Shown one piece after another: positions 1-7,549 of a stretch of DNA of 9,612 nt. The position numbers and the translations under genes were made by a program. Origin of the DNA: an uncultured Bacillaceae bacterium (GTDB lineage Bacteria > Bacillota > Bacilli > Bacillales > Amphibacillaceae); NCBI GenBank assembly GCA_945639745.1, contig CALZEK010000038.1:1-9612 (forward strand). The letters run 5' to 3'. Under the pieces are notes generated by a model. That model did no database searches, had not been told where the DNA came from, and saw only the letters and a list, made by a program, of their open reading frames with translations. Position 1 is the first letter of the stretch, and each line of letters starts with the position of its first letter.

Positions 1-1143
1 CCCACCACCGATAAAATCAAGATCTGTTGTATCTAAGTTGTCGCTATCTAGATCACTAAAGGTTCCACCAAGGGCACCAGCACCCATTGCTAAGTTGAAT
101 TTCTTATCTTCAAAAAAGCCTGTTGCTGTTCCTTTACTTGAACCTGTGAACCCGCCGGCATTTCGACCGATTACACCGGATTGAGTTTTGGGATCGTATG
201 GTTCACCTATATCTGAGAGTAACATTAGCTTTGTATTTGATAGTGTATATGCTGCTAAAATAACCACATCAGCTGGTTGTTCGTATTCTTTACCCGACTT
301 CATGTCGACGTACAAGACACCTGTTGCTTTACCATTTTCATGAAGCACACGACGCGTATATGAATGTGTTCTTAAATCATAGTTACCAGTCTCTAATGCT
401 GTTGGTATAACGGTAACAAGTGGATCTGATTTTGCTCCAAAGTCACACCCATACATGACACAAAACGCACAATATTGACAGGCATTGATTGTTTGTCCGT
501 CTGGATTTTCATATTGTTTAGATAGATTGGCAGAAGGAATTTGGAATGGATGATAGCCTAATTTTTTTGCCGCATCTTTAAACAATTTAATTGCTGGTGT
601 TTCTTTCATCGGTGGCGTTGGATAAGGTGAGCTGCGTGGAGCACCCAGTGGATCTTCTTCACCTGACGTTCCTGCCATTTTTTCAAATTTATCATAGTAT
701 GGTTCAATTTCATCATAGGTAATACCCCAGTCTTGTAAAAACATATCTTTAGGTATTTTTTCTTCACCATATTTTTCAATTGTTTTAGAACGAACTTCAA
801 AATCAAATGCTGTCGCTCGGTGTGTCACACCTGACCAATGTGAACCACTTCCACCAACATTACTTCCTTCATAGTTATCTGATTGCGTTCTTAAAGGAAT
901 CGCTTCTTCATCTTCATTTCTACGTCCTGTAATTGTTTGGACAGAGTTATCTTCCATCATTCCGTATCTGGAATCGTAACGGAGTGAATCCTTGGCTCCA
1001 ACAAAATCGCTTATCTCTTGATCTTTTCCACGTTCAAGCCCAACAACTTTGTAGCCTGCTTTTGTTAATTCAGCAGCTGTAATCCCACCTGCCCAACCAG
1101 CTCCAACAATGACAACATCTACTTTATCTAATTTTTCAGCCAT
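1..1143 (-). CDS. GMC-family FAD oxidoreductase, gluconate 2-dehydrogenase-like catalytic subunit (partial, 3' end outside window)
   Basis: Flavoprotein subunit of a membrane-bound sugar/polyol dehydrogenase; the true substrate cannot be told from sequence. The frame is open from an ATG at 1143 to the window edge, giving the first 381 residues of a protein usually near 550-600, so the C-terminal catalytic His region is not visible. The start is set by GGAGG seven bases upstream. Visible motifs: Rossmann FAD-binding GAGWAGG at residues 14-20 with the ribose-binding Glu at 37 (GLERG); a GMC-type Gly/Ser-rich stretch GSNVGGSGSHWSG at 93-105; VVILAAYTLSNTKLMLLS near 293-310, the form seen in gluconate/2-ketogluconate dehydrogenase FAD subunits; and GVIGRN near 324. 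Cysteines 222, 225, 228 and 233 (CX2CX2CX4C) suggest an Fe-S cluster. It has no signal peptide, so export with the Tat-targeted partner encoded 29 bases upstream is inferred. Family assignment is firm; substrate and electron acceptor are open. Confidence 0.9.
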   Translation of the reverse strand, partial: MAEKLDKVDVVIVGAGWAGGITAAELTKAGYKVVGLERGKDQEISDFVGAKDSLRYDSRYGMMEDNSVQTITGRRNEDEEAIPLRTQSDNYEGSNVGGSGSHWSGVTHRATAFDFEVRSKTIEKYGEEKIPKDMFLQDWGITYDEIEPYYDKFEKMAGTSGEEDPLGAPRSSPYPTPPMKETPAIKLFKDAAKKLGYHPFQIPSANLSKQYENPDGQTINACQYCAFCVMYGCDFGAKSDPLVTVIPTALETGNYDLRTHSYTRRVLHENGKATGVLYVDMKSGKEYEQPADVVILAAYTLSNTKLMLLSDIGEPYDPKTQSGVIGRNAGGFTGSSKGTATGFFEDKKFNLAMGAGALGGTFSDLDSDNLDTTDLDFIGGG

Positions 1144-1172
1144 AATTATGCCTCCTTTTTTAACTATTTATT

Positions 1173-1937
1173 TTACGGTTGATAATCTGTTAGACTGATT
1201 GGATCAAGTACTTGAAAGTCTTCTGAGTCGATTAAGTCTGTATAACTTGCTCTTGCACCTGGATACTCTCTCATTTTCCAGCCTTCCATATTTTTATTAC
1301 CACCATACAATGGATCTGCATAAGCACCCTCAATTGTCATTTGGACGAGTAAATCAAAGAATGTTTTAGAACTGACGCCGTTTAATTTAATTTTTTCATC
1401 ATCGATGTCTTGTAAGATTTCATCTTGTTGGTCACTTTCAAGATCTTTAAATTTCTGCTTGTGACGTTTATTACTTTCTGCATCAATGGTCCGTAATCCT
1501 GTTAAAAAAACATCCCCACGCGTCATTAATGTCTGATAGGTATTAACATCTTCTTTCGGATCTCGCCCTGGTGGTTTGGTATAATCCTTGCGATTTGAAC
1601 CATAGTCGCCTGCTAATTGTTTATCAATAAAGTAAGGGACACCTAAACCAATCGCACCTGGCCCATTATCATCCTCAGGATAGATACGTTCAGTTGCTTG
1701 TTCTAAGACAACAAAATCAGAATGTCTTGTGAAAAACATGCGCGCTTCTGTTGGTGAAGATGCTTTAGAACCATCATCTCCAGCTGTTGAATCATCACCT
1801 TGTTGGTTAACTAATAAACCACCTAAAAGTGATCCACCAGCGACACCACCTATGACGAGTCCTGTGTTTTTTAAAAAGCGACGACGAGTCGGATCCATAC
1901 CTTGTTCTGATGGATTATTATCTTTTTGATCAGCCAT
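1173..1937 (-). CDS. Gluconate 2-dehydrogenase subunit 3 family protein with Tat signal
   Basis: Small (gamma-type) subunit of a GMC dehydrogenase complex, 254 residues from the preferred ATG. It stabilises and exports the catalytic subunit in characterised relatives (family knowledge). The N-terminus has a twin-arginine motif TRRRFLK at residues 17-23, followed by a Gly-rich hydrophobic segment (about 26-44); no lipobox or clear AXA cleavage site is seen, so it may stay as a membrane anchor. The body matches the Gluconate_2-dh3 domain: a first block containing ERIYPEDDNGPGAIGLGVPY and a C-terminal block with EGAYADPLYGGNKNMEGWK and EYPGARASY. An in-frame GTG at 1946 would add three residues, but it lies inside the Shine-Dalgarno AGAGGTG, so ATG at 1937 is preferred. 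It is the first gene of the operon; the FAD subunit follows after 29 bases. No cytochrome subunit is seen in the window; it could lie past the left edge. Confidence 0.9.
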   Translation of the reverse strand: MADQKDNNPSEQGMDPTRRRFLKNTGLVIGGVAGGSLLGGLLVNQQGDDSTAGDDGSKASSPTEARMFFTRHSDFVVLEQATERIYPEDDNGPGAIGLGVPYFIDKQLAGDYGSNRKDYTKPPGRDPKEDVNTYQTLMTRGDVFLTGLRTIDAESNKRHKQKFKDLESDQQDEILQDIDDEKIKLNGVSSKTFFDLLVQMTIEGAYADPLYGGNKNMEGWKMREYPGARASYTDLIDSEDFQVLDPISLTDYQP

Positions 1938-1943
1938 TTTTTT

Positions 1944-1950
1944 CACCTCT
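1944..1950 (-). promoter_or_regulatory. Ribosome binding site deciding the subunit-3 start
   Basis: Minus-strand AGAGGTG six bases before ATG 1937. The alternative GTG start at 1946-1944 is part of this Shine-Dalgarno sequence itself, which argues against its use. Confidence 0.7.
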
Positions 1951-1954
1951 TAGT

Positions 1955-1984
1955 ATATTTTTATAAATTATCTTTTAAAAATAT
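1955..1984 (-). repeat. AT-only inverted repeat in the leader of the dehydrogenase operon
   Basis: Perfect nine-base arms (ATATTTTTA at 1955-1963 and TAAAAATAT at 1976-1984) separated by 12 bases, just upstream of the Shine-Dalgarno of the subunit-3 gene. The stem has only A-U pairs, so it would be weak; it may be chance in AT-rich leader sequence. Confidence 0.3.
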
Positions 1985-2013
1985 CTGAAGTTGTCGTCCC
2001 TCCCTTCATTTAA

Positions 2014-2027
2014 TGTAAACGTTGTCA
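2014..2027 (-). promoter_or_regulatory. Candidate cre site (CcpA operator)
   Basis: Minus-strand TGACAACGTTTACA matches the catabolite-responsive-element consensus TGWNANCGNTNWCA at every defined position, and the plus-strand reading matches as well. It begins five bases after the candidate -10 box, so it covers the predicted transcription start, a classical repressing position for CcpA. The inference is that the Tat/GMC dehydrogenase operon is shut down when a preferred carbon source is available. Confidence 0.7.
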
Positions 2028-2031
2028 TTTA

Positions 2032-2060
2032 ACTGTAACAATAAATATGCCATTTGTAAA
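2032..2060 (-). promoter_or_regulatory. Candidate sigma-A promoter of the dehydrogenase operon
   Basis: Minus strand: -35 TTTACA (5/6 to TTGACA) at 2060-2055, a 17-base spacer, and -10 TACAGT (4/6) at 2037-2032. The start would fall near 2025, giving a leader of about 88 bases. The neighbouring CTGACA (about 2067-2072) is an alternative -35 but lacks a good -10 at proper spacing. Confidence 0.45.
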
Positions 2061-2085
2061 TATATTGTCAGAATATTGCAATACT

Positions 2086-2115
2086 AAAATAAAAAGCAAC
2101 ACATTAAGTGTTGCT
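2086..2115 (-). terminator. Rho-independent terminator after the DUF2254 gene
   Basis: Perfect 8-bp stem AGCAACAC/GTGTTGCT (2095-2102 and 2108-2115) with a five-base loop, followed on the minus strand by a T-rich run (TTTTTATTTT). It starts 15 bases past the TAA of the DUF2254 gene. The plus-strand side is also fairly T-rich, but no plus-strand gene points into it. Confidence 0.88.
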
Positions 2116-2130
2116 TGCCTTTTATTTAAA

Positions 2131-3423
2131 TTATGATTCGACCTGTTGACAACTTGCTTTTAAACGATGGTAAACGTCTTGTAAATGGTTTTTGTCGAGC
2201 TCTGATAATTCATCCCACTTAATCACTTCCATAATATAATAATGGAAGTGCCATACTTTTTGTTTAATCTTTGGTTGACTGACAACTGCAATTTTATATA
2301 AGACATTTAAGATACCATAAAGGACAGAAACATCATTTTGCCCATAGTTTCTGATTTCATAAAATGTTTTATATAAATATTCATCAAAAGAGATTGGACG
2401 ATGAATGATCCGTAATTGATCTTCTTGATCAGCAAGATAAGGCGTATCTTCATAACAGGCACCTAACTCTGTTAATAAAATACCTAGACGATTCATACTA
2501 TTTACAGCTGTATGAGGATCGTTTGTCGAGGGTGAAATAGCGCGTAAAGCAATTTCTTCTAATTTTTCGATTGTAAATTCAAAATCTTGTACATCAGAAC
2601 GTTCATTTCCTACGACAAAGTATGAATGCAGATTACTTTCTACATCATCTGTCCCCCAAATTGTCATAATATCATATTTTTTGGGAACATAATTGCCTGG
2701 CTCAACATGTAATTCAATGACCAAATCATGTTTTTTTGCCCAATTAACAAGTCCCTTCCAATTAATTGTTTGAATATAACCTGATGCTTGTGATTTTATC
2801 ATTTGATATTTTTGTGATTTAATACTTCTTAAAGCTTGTTCATCCCAGTGATGATATTGTAAAAATGGTTGTTTTTTTTCATACAATTGTTTAATAGCTA
2901 AAGAACCTTCACTTTTTAATAAGTCGATTAAATTATTGACTTGTAAAAATCTTGATGAATGGTGGATAAAATAAACAAATGCAGCTAAGTTAATCAATGC
3001 AATGACGACCATAATTACAGGACCCATTAGTGGTTGACTATGATCTACAAAAAAGAGTAGTAATAAAGCCGAGATAAATCCAGAACAATATACGCCTAAG
3101 ACATGGCGCGTAAATTTACTTTGCATAAAGTTTTGTAAGATACGGGGTGAAAATTGTGAAGCATATGTTGTTAACACAACCATAATGACAGAAAAACTTA
3201 ATGTCGTCATCGTTAATATAGCTGTTACAAGAGTTGAATATATTTTTTTAGCCGTATCTTTTTCAATCATCAACTTCTTTAGCGTCTCTTCTTTAAGTAA
3301 TGATGCAATAAATGTATCTGTTAAACTGATTAAGACAATTAAAAAGAGTGTGATAATACTATAAACGGCTGGCATAAACCAAAAACTTTCCCGAAGCTTA
3401 AGCCACACTTTAGATTTGTTCAC
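2131..3423 (-). CDS. DUF2254 family integral membrane protein
   Basis: 430-residue membrane protein of the DUF2254 family, whose function is not established. Four predicted membrane helices lie in the N-terminal part: about 15-36, 62-86, 106-127 and 133-154. The QFSPRIL segment (90-96) between helices two and three and the HHSSRFL after helix four are family hallmarks. The rest, about 160-430, is soluble and probably cytoplasmic, and contains the conserved block ALRAISPSTNDPHTAVNSM at 292-310. The start is GTG at 3423, supported by AAAGGAG eight bases upstream; no better ATG is nearby. The gene stands alone between the hairpin at 3517-3558 and its own terminator at 2086-2115, so it appears monocistronic. 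Length is typical for the family and no defect is seen. The biochemical role is unknown. Confidence 0.88.
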   Translation of the reverse strand: MNKSKVWLKLRESFWFMPAVYSIITLFLIVLISLTDTFIASLLKEETLKKLMIEKDTAKKIYSTLVTAILTMTTLSFSVIMVVLTTYASQFSPRILQNFMQSKFTRHVLGVYCSGFISALLLLFFVDHSQPLMGPVIMVVIALINLAAFVYFIHHSSRFLQVNNLIDLLKSEGSLAIKQLYEKKQPFLQYHHWDEQALRSIKSQKYQMIKSQASGYIQTINWKGLVNWAKKHDLVIELHVEPGNYVPKKYDIMTIWGTDDVESNLHSYFVVGNERSDVQDFEFTIEKLEEIALRAISPSTNDPHTAVNSMNRLGILLTELGACYEDTPYLADQEDQLRIIHRPISFDEYLYKTFYEIRNYGQNDVSVLYGILNVLYKIAVVSQPKIKQKVWHFHYYIMEVIKWDELSELDKNHLQDVYHRLKASCQQVES

Positions 3424-3440
3424 TAAATTCGCTCCTTTAA

Positions 3441-3460
3441 GTATATTTATTTTAATATAC
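3441..3460. repeat. Inverted repeat just upstream of the DUF2254 ribosome binding site
   Basis: GTATATT (3441-3447) and AATATAC (3454-3460) with a six-base centre. On the minus strand each arm also resembles a -10 box (TATATT, TATACT), so this may be promoter sequence, an operator, or chance in AT-rich DNA. The best -35 partner, TTAAAA for TATACT with an 18-base spacer, would place the transcript start almost at the Shine-Dalgarno, so no promoter is called. Confidence 0.3.
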
Positions 3461-3500
3461 CTGTTTTAACTAAAAAAATGAAGTTGAAACAAAATAATGA

Positions 3501-3570
3501 TAAGAAATAAAAATAAGACACTTAAAACAGGTTATTAACTTATTTACTGTTAAGTGTCATATTTTTTCAA
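3501..3570. terminator. Long hairpin terminator, possibly bidirectional
   Basis: Arms GACACTTAAAACAG (3517-3530) and CTGTTAAGTGTC (3547-3558) pair over 12 bp with a two-base bulge and a 16-base loop. On the minus strand the hairpin is followed by a T-rich run (TTATTTTTATTTCTTA), suiting termination of the metallo-hydrolase gene that ends at 3614. On the plus strand ATATTTTTTC follows, so it could also stop plus-strand transcripts. It lies 56 bases past the stop codon. Confidence 0.7.
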
Positions 3571-3613
3571 TGCAATATTTGTTATTAATTCATTCTTCAA
3601 AAGACCTGTTTGG

Positions 3614-4414
3614 TTAGGTCCCATCCTCATCTTGATAACACGCTTGAATAAATTTTTTACGCGAAAATGCCCCGAATGTAATCGATTCTAAAATGACTTG
3701 ACGCGGGAAGATGATTTTAACTATTTCTTCATCGGTAAAGCCTTCCCGGTGCATTTCTGTTGCTGCTTTTTTCATGCGTTTTAAATAGGCAATTTTTTCT
3801 TTGATTTTTTCTCGACCATCTGTAACAACACCTTCATGAGCACAAAAAATCGTTTCAAAATCAAGTGTCATTATTTTTTCCAGCGATTCAATATATTGTT
3901 GAATTGATTCAGACCGGTGAGCCACTTTGGGATGAGATGTAATGTATAAATCTCCCGTAAATAGCCACTTTTTGTGCGGTTCATATAACACAACATGATC
4001 ATCAGTATGACCAGGTGTGTATACTGGAATGAATTCATAATGTTTTGTTGTTAATTTTTCAGGATAAATGACAGGGTCAAATTGACCTGCTAATTTACGT
4101 CCGAAACGGTATATCCAGGGTAAATGCTTTTGTTTTTTTATATGTGGTAATGTGTTTTCATGTGTATAAATTTCAAGATCTTTATGACGCGACAACCAAC
4201 CTGCCATCCCCATATGATCATCATGATGATGAGTGATTGCGACTTGTTTAATCGGTAATTTTTTATATTCAGCCAAAACTTTTGACTTTCTAAACCTTGG
4301 ACCGGTATCAATCAACAAGCCATCAACATAATAGATATATAAGGCAAAATCTTGATAAAATGGCAAGAGAGGAAAAGTGATAATTTTAATTTCCTCATGA
4401 TAATATATTTCCAT
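3614..4414 (-). CDS. Metallo-beta-lactamase-fold hydrolase
   Basis: 266-residue predicted metal-dependent hydrolase of the metallo-beta-lactamase superfamily (glyoxalase-II/beta-lactamase-like fold). The full set of metal ligands is present: HHHDDH at 62-67 (H62, H64, D66, H67), H136 in TPGHTDDH, D155 in FTGDLY and H193 in CAHEG, so it should bind two metal ions. No signal peptide is seen, so it is probably cytoplasmic. The substrate is unknown; the superfamily covers thioesters, lactones, phosphodiesters and more. The frame stays open upstream to a TTG at 4468, but that codon lies within the loop of the terminator of the preceding gene, so ATG 4414, behind AGGAG, is preferred; this start also begins at the usual N-terminal strand (EIKIITFPL). 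The 13-base Shine-Dalgarno spacing is long, suggesting modest translation. No separate promoter is evident, so expression by terminator readthrough is possible. Confidence 0.87.
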   Translation of the reverse strand: MEIYYHEEIKIITFPLLPFYQDFALYIYYVDGLLIDTGPRFRKSKVLAEYKKLPIKQVAITHHHDDHMGMAGWLSRHKDLEIYTHENTLPHIKKQKHLPWIYRFGRKLAGQFDPVIYPEKLTTKHYEFIPVYTPGHTDDHVVLYEPHKKWLFTGDLYITSHPKVAHRSESIQQYIESLEKIMTLDFETIFCAHEGVVTDGREKIKEKIAYLKRMKKAATEMHREGFTDEEIVKIIFPRQVILESITFGAFSRKKFIQACYQDEDGT

Positions 4415-4427
4415 ATTGACTAGACAA

Positions 4428-4432
4428 CTCCT
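4428..4432 (-). promoter_or_regulatory. Ribosome binding site of the metallo-hydrolase, unusually distant
   Basis: AGGAG lies 13 bases before ATG 4414, longer than the usual 6-9. It immediately follows the T-tract of the upstream terminator, leaving almost no room for a promoter between the two genes. Confidence 0.5.
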
Positions 4433-4433
4433 A

Positions 4434-4480
4434 ATTAAAAAACATCTATGTGAGTCTACACTGTTCAACCCACATAGATG
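4434..4480 (-). terminator. Rho-independent terminator of the RND efflux operon
   Basis: Perfect 10-bp arms CATCTATGTG (4443-4452) and CACATAGATG (4471-4480); about four more pairs including wobbles extend into the 18-base loop. On the minus strand TTTTTTAATT follows. The stem begins three bases past the TAA of the pump gene. Confidence 0.88.
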
Positions 4481-4483
4481 AGC

Positions 4484-7400
4484 TTATTCTGCATGTTTTT
4501 TCTTGCGGAATTTTTTCGTTAAATCATCAAAAAATGTATAAACAACTGGAATAAGTAATAATGTAAACATACTTGAGATACTTAATCCAAATATAATTGT
4601 AATTGCCAATGGTTGTTGCATTTCTGAACCTTCACCTAATGCAAGCCCCAGGGGTACCATTGCAAGTACTGTTGTTAATGTCGTCATTAAGATGGGGCGC
4701 ATACGACTTCGTCCCGCTTCTAAAATAGCGTCATAACGGTCCATACCACGATCTCTTAATATATTAATATAGTCGACTAAAACAATTGAGTTATTAACTA
4801 CAATTCCGGCGAGCATAATAATCCCGATAAATGCAGGGATACTAAATGATAAACCGGTGACAAATAATCCACCAACCACACCAATCACTGTTGCTGGCAT
4901 CGAGAACATTATAATGAATGGGAATAAAAAATTCTCAAACTGAATCGCCATAACTGCGTAAACTAAAAAGATTGAAAAAATTAAGGCTAGGGTTAAATCT
5001 GCAAATGATTCAGCCATATCTTCTGCTTGCCCACCAATATTTGCTGAATATCCCTCTGGAAATGCATAATCATCTAAATAAGTCTCAATATCTGCAACAA
5101 CACCACCTAAGTCACGATCAGATATTTCACTTGTGACTGTTGTTTGAGCTTCTTGGTTTTGTCTTGTTAAAGATACAGGGCCAAGCACTTCTTTAAATTC
5201 AGCTAATTCTTCTAAGGGTGGCTTTAAACCAATAACAGTCTGTATTTTCATATCTTTTAACTGAGCGATTGTTTGCTTAGTTTCTTTTGGATAGGTTAAT
5301 GTAACATCGATTTCTTTACCTTCTTCTCTAAAGACAGTTGCTGTTTGTCCGATAAACTGACTCTCAATTTGTTGGGTAATTTGCGGTGCGGTTAATCCAT
5401 ATAGCGCCGCTCTTTCTTCGTCAATTACAAGCTTCATTTGTGGCACAGCTTCATCTGCACCAGATTTAGGGTTAAACACACCATCTATATCTGAAATACC
5501 CTCTTTAATATCGTTTGAAAGGTCTCTTAAAACACCATGTTCTGGTCCACTCAGTTCAATTTGAACAGGTTCACCCATACCAAGACCTGCTTCCATTTCA
5601 CTAACAGTTATTTCAGCACCAACAATCGAGGCAAGTTTTTCATCTAATTCACTGACAAACTGACTTGTCGTTAATTCACGATCGCTTGGTGAGACGAGTT
5701 CGATTGTAAAGGTCGCTTCATTACTTCCAGACTGGCCACCGCCACCTATTGCGTCAGCAGCTCCTATCGTCACAAAACTAACCCGAATCATCTCATCGTA
5801 TTTATTTAATTCTTTTGTAACTTCATTTGCTATCTCTTCTGTGTGTGCAAGTGAACTACTTAAGCGTGTTTCAACTTTGACTTCTAATTGACCCTGGTCA
5901 CCTGCTGGAATAAATTCAGCGCCAATAAATGGTGTCGCAAGTATACTCAGAACGATTAAAAGTATAGTTGCAAAAATAGATGTTTTACGGAATTTTAAAA
6001 CTTTCTTTAAAATCGCTTGATAAACGTTTGTTAATTTCTCTAATAAGCTATCAAACCAATAACGACGCCCATCATCAATTGCTTTTGAAAGTAATTGGGA
6101 CGATAGCATTGGCACTAAGGTCACAGCTACAACTAATGAAGCAAGTAGTGAAAATGAAACAGTTAATGCTAGTGGTGTGAATATATCCGATGCAATTCCT
6201 TCAACATAAACAATCGGTAAGAAGACAACTAAAGTTGTCGTTGTTGAAGCAATAACTGCAGGTGCTAATTCACCAGCACCTTTAATTGCTGACTCAACTA
6301 AGTTGTAACCTCTTTGTCGGTAAGAATAGATATTTTCTAAAATAACAATCGAACTATCGACCATCATTCCAAGTCCTAAAGCAAGACCACCTAAGGTAAG
6401 CACATTAAGTGTCTCACCTGTAAAATACATCAGTGAAAAGGTTGAAACAACGGCAATTGGGATCGATAAAGCAATAACAATTGTTGCTCTAATACTCTTT
6501 AAGAATAAGAGTAAGATAAAGACTGAAATAACGCCCCCAATTAAAATATTCATAATCACTGAATCAACAGATTCTTCGATAAATTCTGATGTATCAATAA
6601 CGACACTTAACTCGGCGCCAGACGGTAATTCTTTATTTAAATCATCGAAACTCGTCTTAATCGCTCGAGCGACATCAACAGTATTTGCATCAGAATTTTT
6701 TAATACGGATAAAACAATTGATGGTTCGCCATTGACTATTGTTTTACTATCTTCTTTTTTAAAGCTATCATTTACTTCAGCTACATCTTCTAAATATAAC
6801 TGTTTACCATCTTGCGTTTGAATAATCGTTCGGTTCAGATCATCAAGCGACTCATATTCTCCAGAAACACGTACTTGGAGATCTTGATCACCCTTTTCGA
6901 TTGTTCCTACTGAGGACGATTGATTTGAAGCTTGTAAGGCTTGTACGATATCCTCAGAACTAATACCTGCTGTACTTAAAGCTGCTTCATCAATTGTTAA
7001 CTGGATTTCACGTTCTTTTCCACCTTCTACTGTAACTGAGGCAACGCCTTCTTGTCTTTCAAAGTAAGGAACGACTTCTGTTTCAGCAAGGTTTGTTAAG
7101 CTGTCTGGATTACTTCCAGTTAAACCAACCCACATAACGGGTAATTGATCTGGACTAAATCTAAGAATTCTTGAATCACCTGCACGTTCAGGTAAGGCAC
7201 CAGAGACTTGATCGACTTTCTCTCTCACATCGAGTAAGGCTTGATCAAGATCTGTACCATTTTTAAACATCATAATGACAAGCGATGAATTGGCTTGTGA
7301 TTGTGATTGAATCATTTCAATCCCTTCTACAGAACTAATCGCTGACTCGAGCGGTTTTGAAATACTTGATTCAATTTCTTCTGGTGCTGCATCTTGATAA

Positions 7401-7549
7401 GACGTTGCAACTACAGCAATTGGCAAATCTATTTCTGGAAATAAATCTACCGCTAAACTACGCACAGAAACAACGCCAAGTGCAATAATTGCAAGGACAA
7501 TCATGATGACTCCGACAGGTCTTTTAACGGATAGACGGATTAAATTCAC
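4484..7549 (-). CDS. RND-family efflux transporter permease (SwrC/YerP/AcrB-like)
   Basis: Full-length 1021-residue RND pump that should use the proton gradient to export drugs, lipopeptides or other amphiphiles. The architecture is classical: TM1 at about 10-30, a large extracytoplasmic loop (about 31-330), TM2-TM6 (about 330-482), TM7 (about 523-540), a second large loop, then TM8-TM12 (about 853-1010). The TM4 motif GLGMMVDSSIVILEN (392-406) keeps D398 where AcrB has D407 but has S399 for D408; in TM10, VVNNSIVLVDY puts N919 where AcrB has K940. From memory these changes are usual in Gram-positive SwrC-type pumps, so they do not suggest inactivity. R951 in the RPI motif is kept. The start is GTG 7549, whose GTGA overlaps the TGA of the adaptor gene, implying translational coupling. 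B. subtilis SwrC (YerP) contributes to surfactin resistance; the substrate here is unknown. Confidence 0.93.
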   Translation of the reverse strand: MNLIRLSVKRPVGVIMIVLAIIALGVVSVRSLAVDLFPEIDLPIAVVATSYQDAAPEEIESSISKPLESAISSVEGIEMIQSQSQANSSLVIMMFKNGTDLDQALLDVREKVDQVSGALPERAGDSRILRFSPDQLPVMWVGLTGSNPDSLTNLAETEVVPYFERQEGVASVTVEGGKEREIQLTIDEAALSTAGISSEDIVQALQASNQSSSVGTIEKGDQDLQVRVSGEYESLDDLNRTIIQTQDGKQLYLEDVAEVNDSFKKEDSKTIVNGEPSIVLSVLKNSDANTVDVARAIKTSFDDLNKELPSGAELSVVIDTSEFIEESVDSVIMNILIGGVISVFILLLFLKSIRATIVIALSIPIAVVSTFSLMYFTGETLNVLTLGGLALGLGMMVDSSIVILENIYSYRQRGYNLVESAIKGAGELAPAVIASTTTTLVVFLPIVYVEGIASDIFTPLALTVSFSLLASLVVAVTLVPMLSSQLLSKAIDDGRRYWFDSLLEKLTNVYQAILKKVLKFRKTSIFATILLIVLSILATPFIGAEFIPAGDQGQLEVKVETRLSSSLAHTEEIANEVTKELNKYDEMIRVSFVTIGAADAIGGGGQSGSNEATFTIELVSPSDRELTTSQFVSELDEKLASIVGAEITVSEMEAGLGMGEPVQIELSGPEHGVLRDLSNDIKEGISDIDGVFNPKSGADEAVPQMKLVIDEERAALYGLTAPQITQQIESQFIGQTATVFREEGKEIDVTLTYPKETKQTIAQLKDMKIQTVIGLKPPLEELAEFKEVLGPVSLTRQNQEAQTTVTSEISDRDLGGVVADIETYLDDYAFPEGYSANIGGQAEDMAESFADLTLALIFSIFLVYAVMAIQFENFLFPFIIMFSMPATVIGVVGGLFVTGLSFSIPAFIGIIMLAGIVVNNSIVLVDYINILRDRGMDRYDAILEAGRSRMRPILMTTLTTVLAMVPLGLALGEGSEMQQPLAITIIFGLSISSMFTLLLIPVVYTFFDDLTKKFRKKKHAE

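Noticed and set aside
606..806. 66-codon minus-strand frame inside the GMC oxidoreductase
   Set aside because: Lies in another frame of a clearly coding, unbroken region; low-complexity Lys-rich product.
1729..1929. 66-codon plus-strand frame opposite the Tat signal region
   Set aside because: Antisense shadow of the subunit-3 gene, Pro/Ser-rich by reflection of Gly-rich coding sequence.
1993..2009. GGGAGGGA purine run in the leader of the dehydrogenase operon as a ribosome binding site of a leader peptide
   Set aside because: No ATG, GTG or TTG start lies at workable spacing downstream.
4415..4468. Upstream extension of the metallo-hydrolase to TTG 4468
   Set aside because: Those codons form the loop and one arm of the pump-operon terminator and the added residues have no family counterpart.
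5980..6180. 66-codon plus-strand frame opposite the RND pump
   Set aside because: Antisense to a conserved pump segment (TM6/TM7 region), no ribosome binding site.
4484..7549. RND pump as defective because TM4 has D-S instead of D-D and TM10 has Asn in place of Lys
   Set aside because: The gene is full length, the remaining Asp and RPI Arg are kept, and these substitutions appear usual for Gram-positive SwrC-type pumps (from memory).
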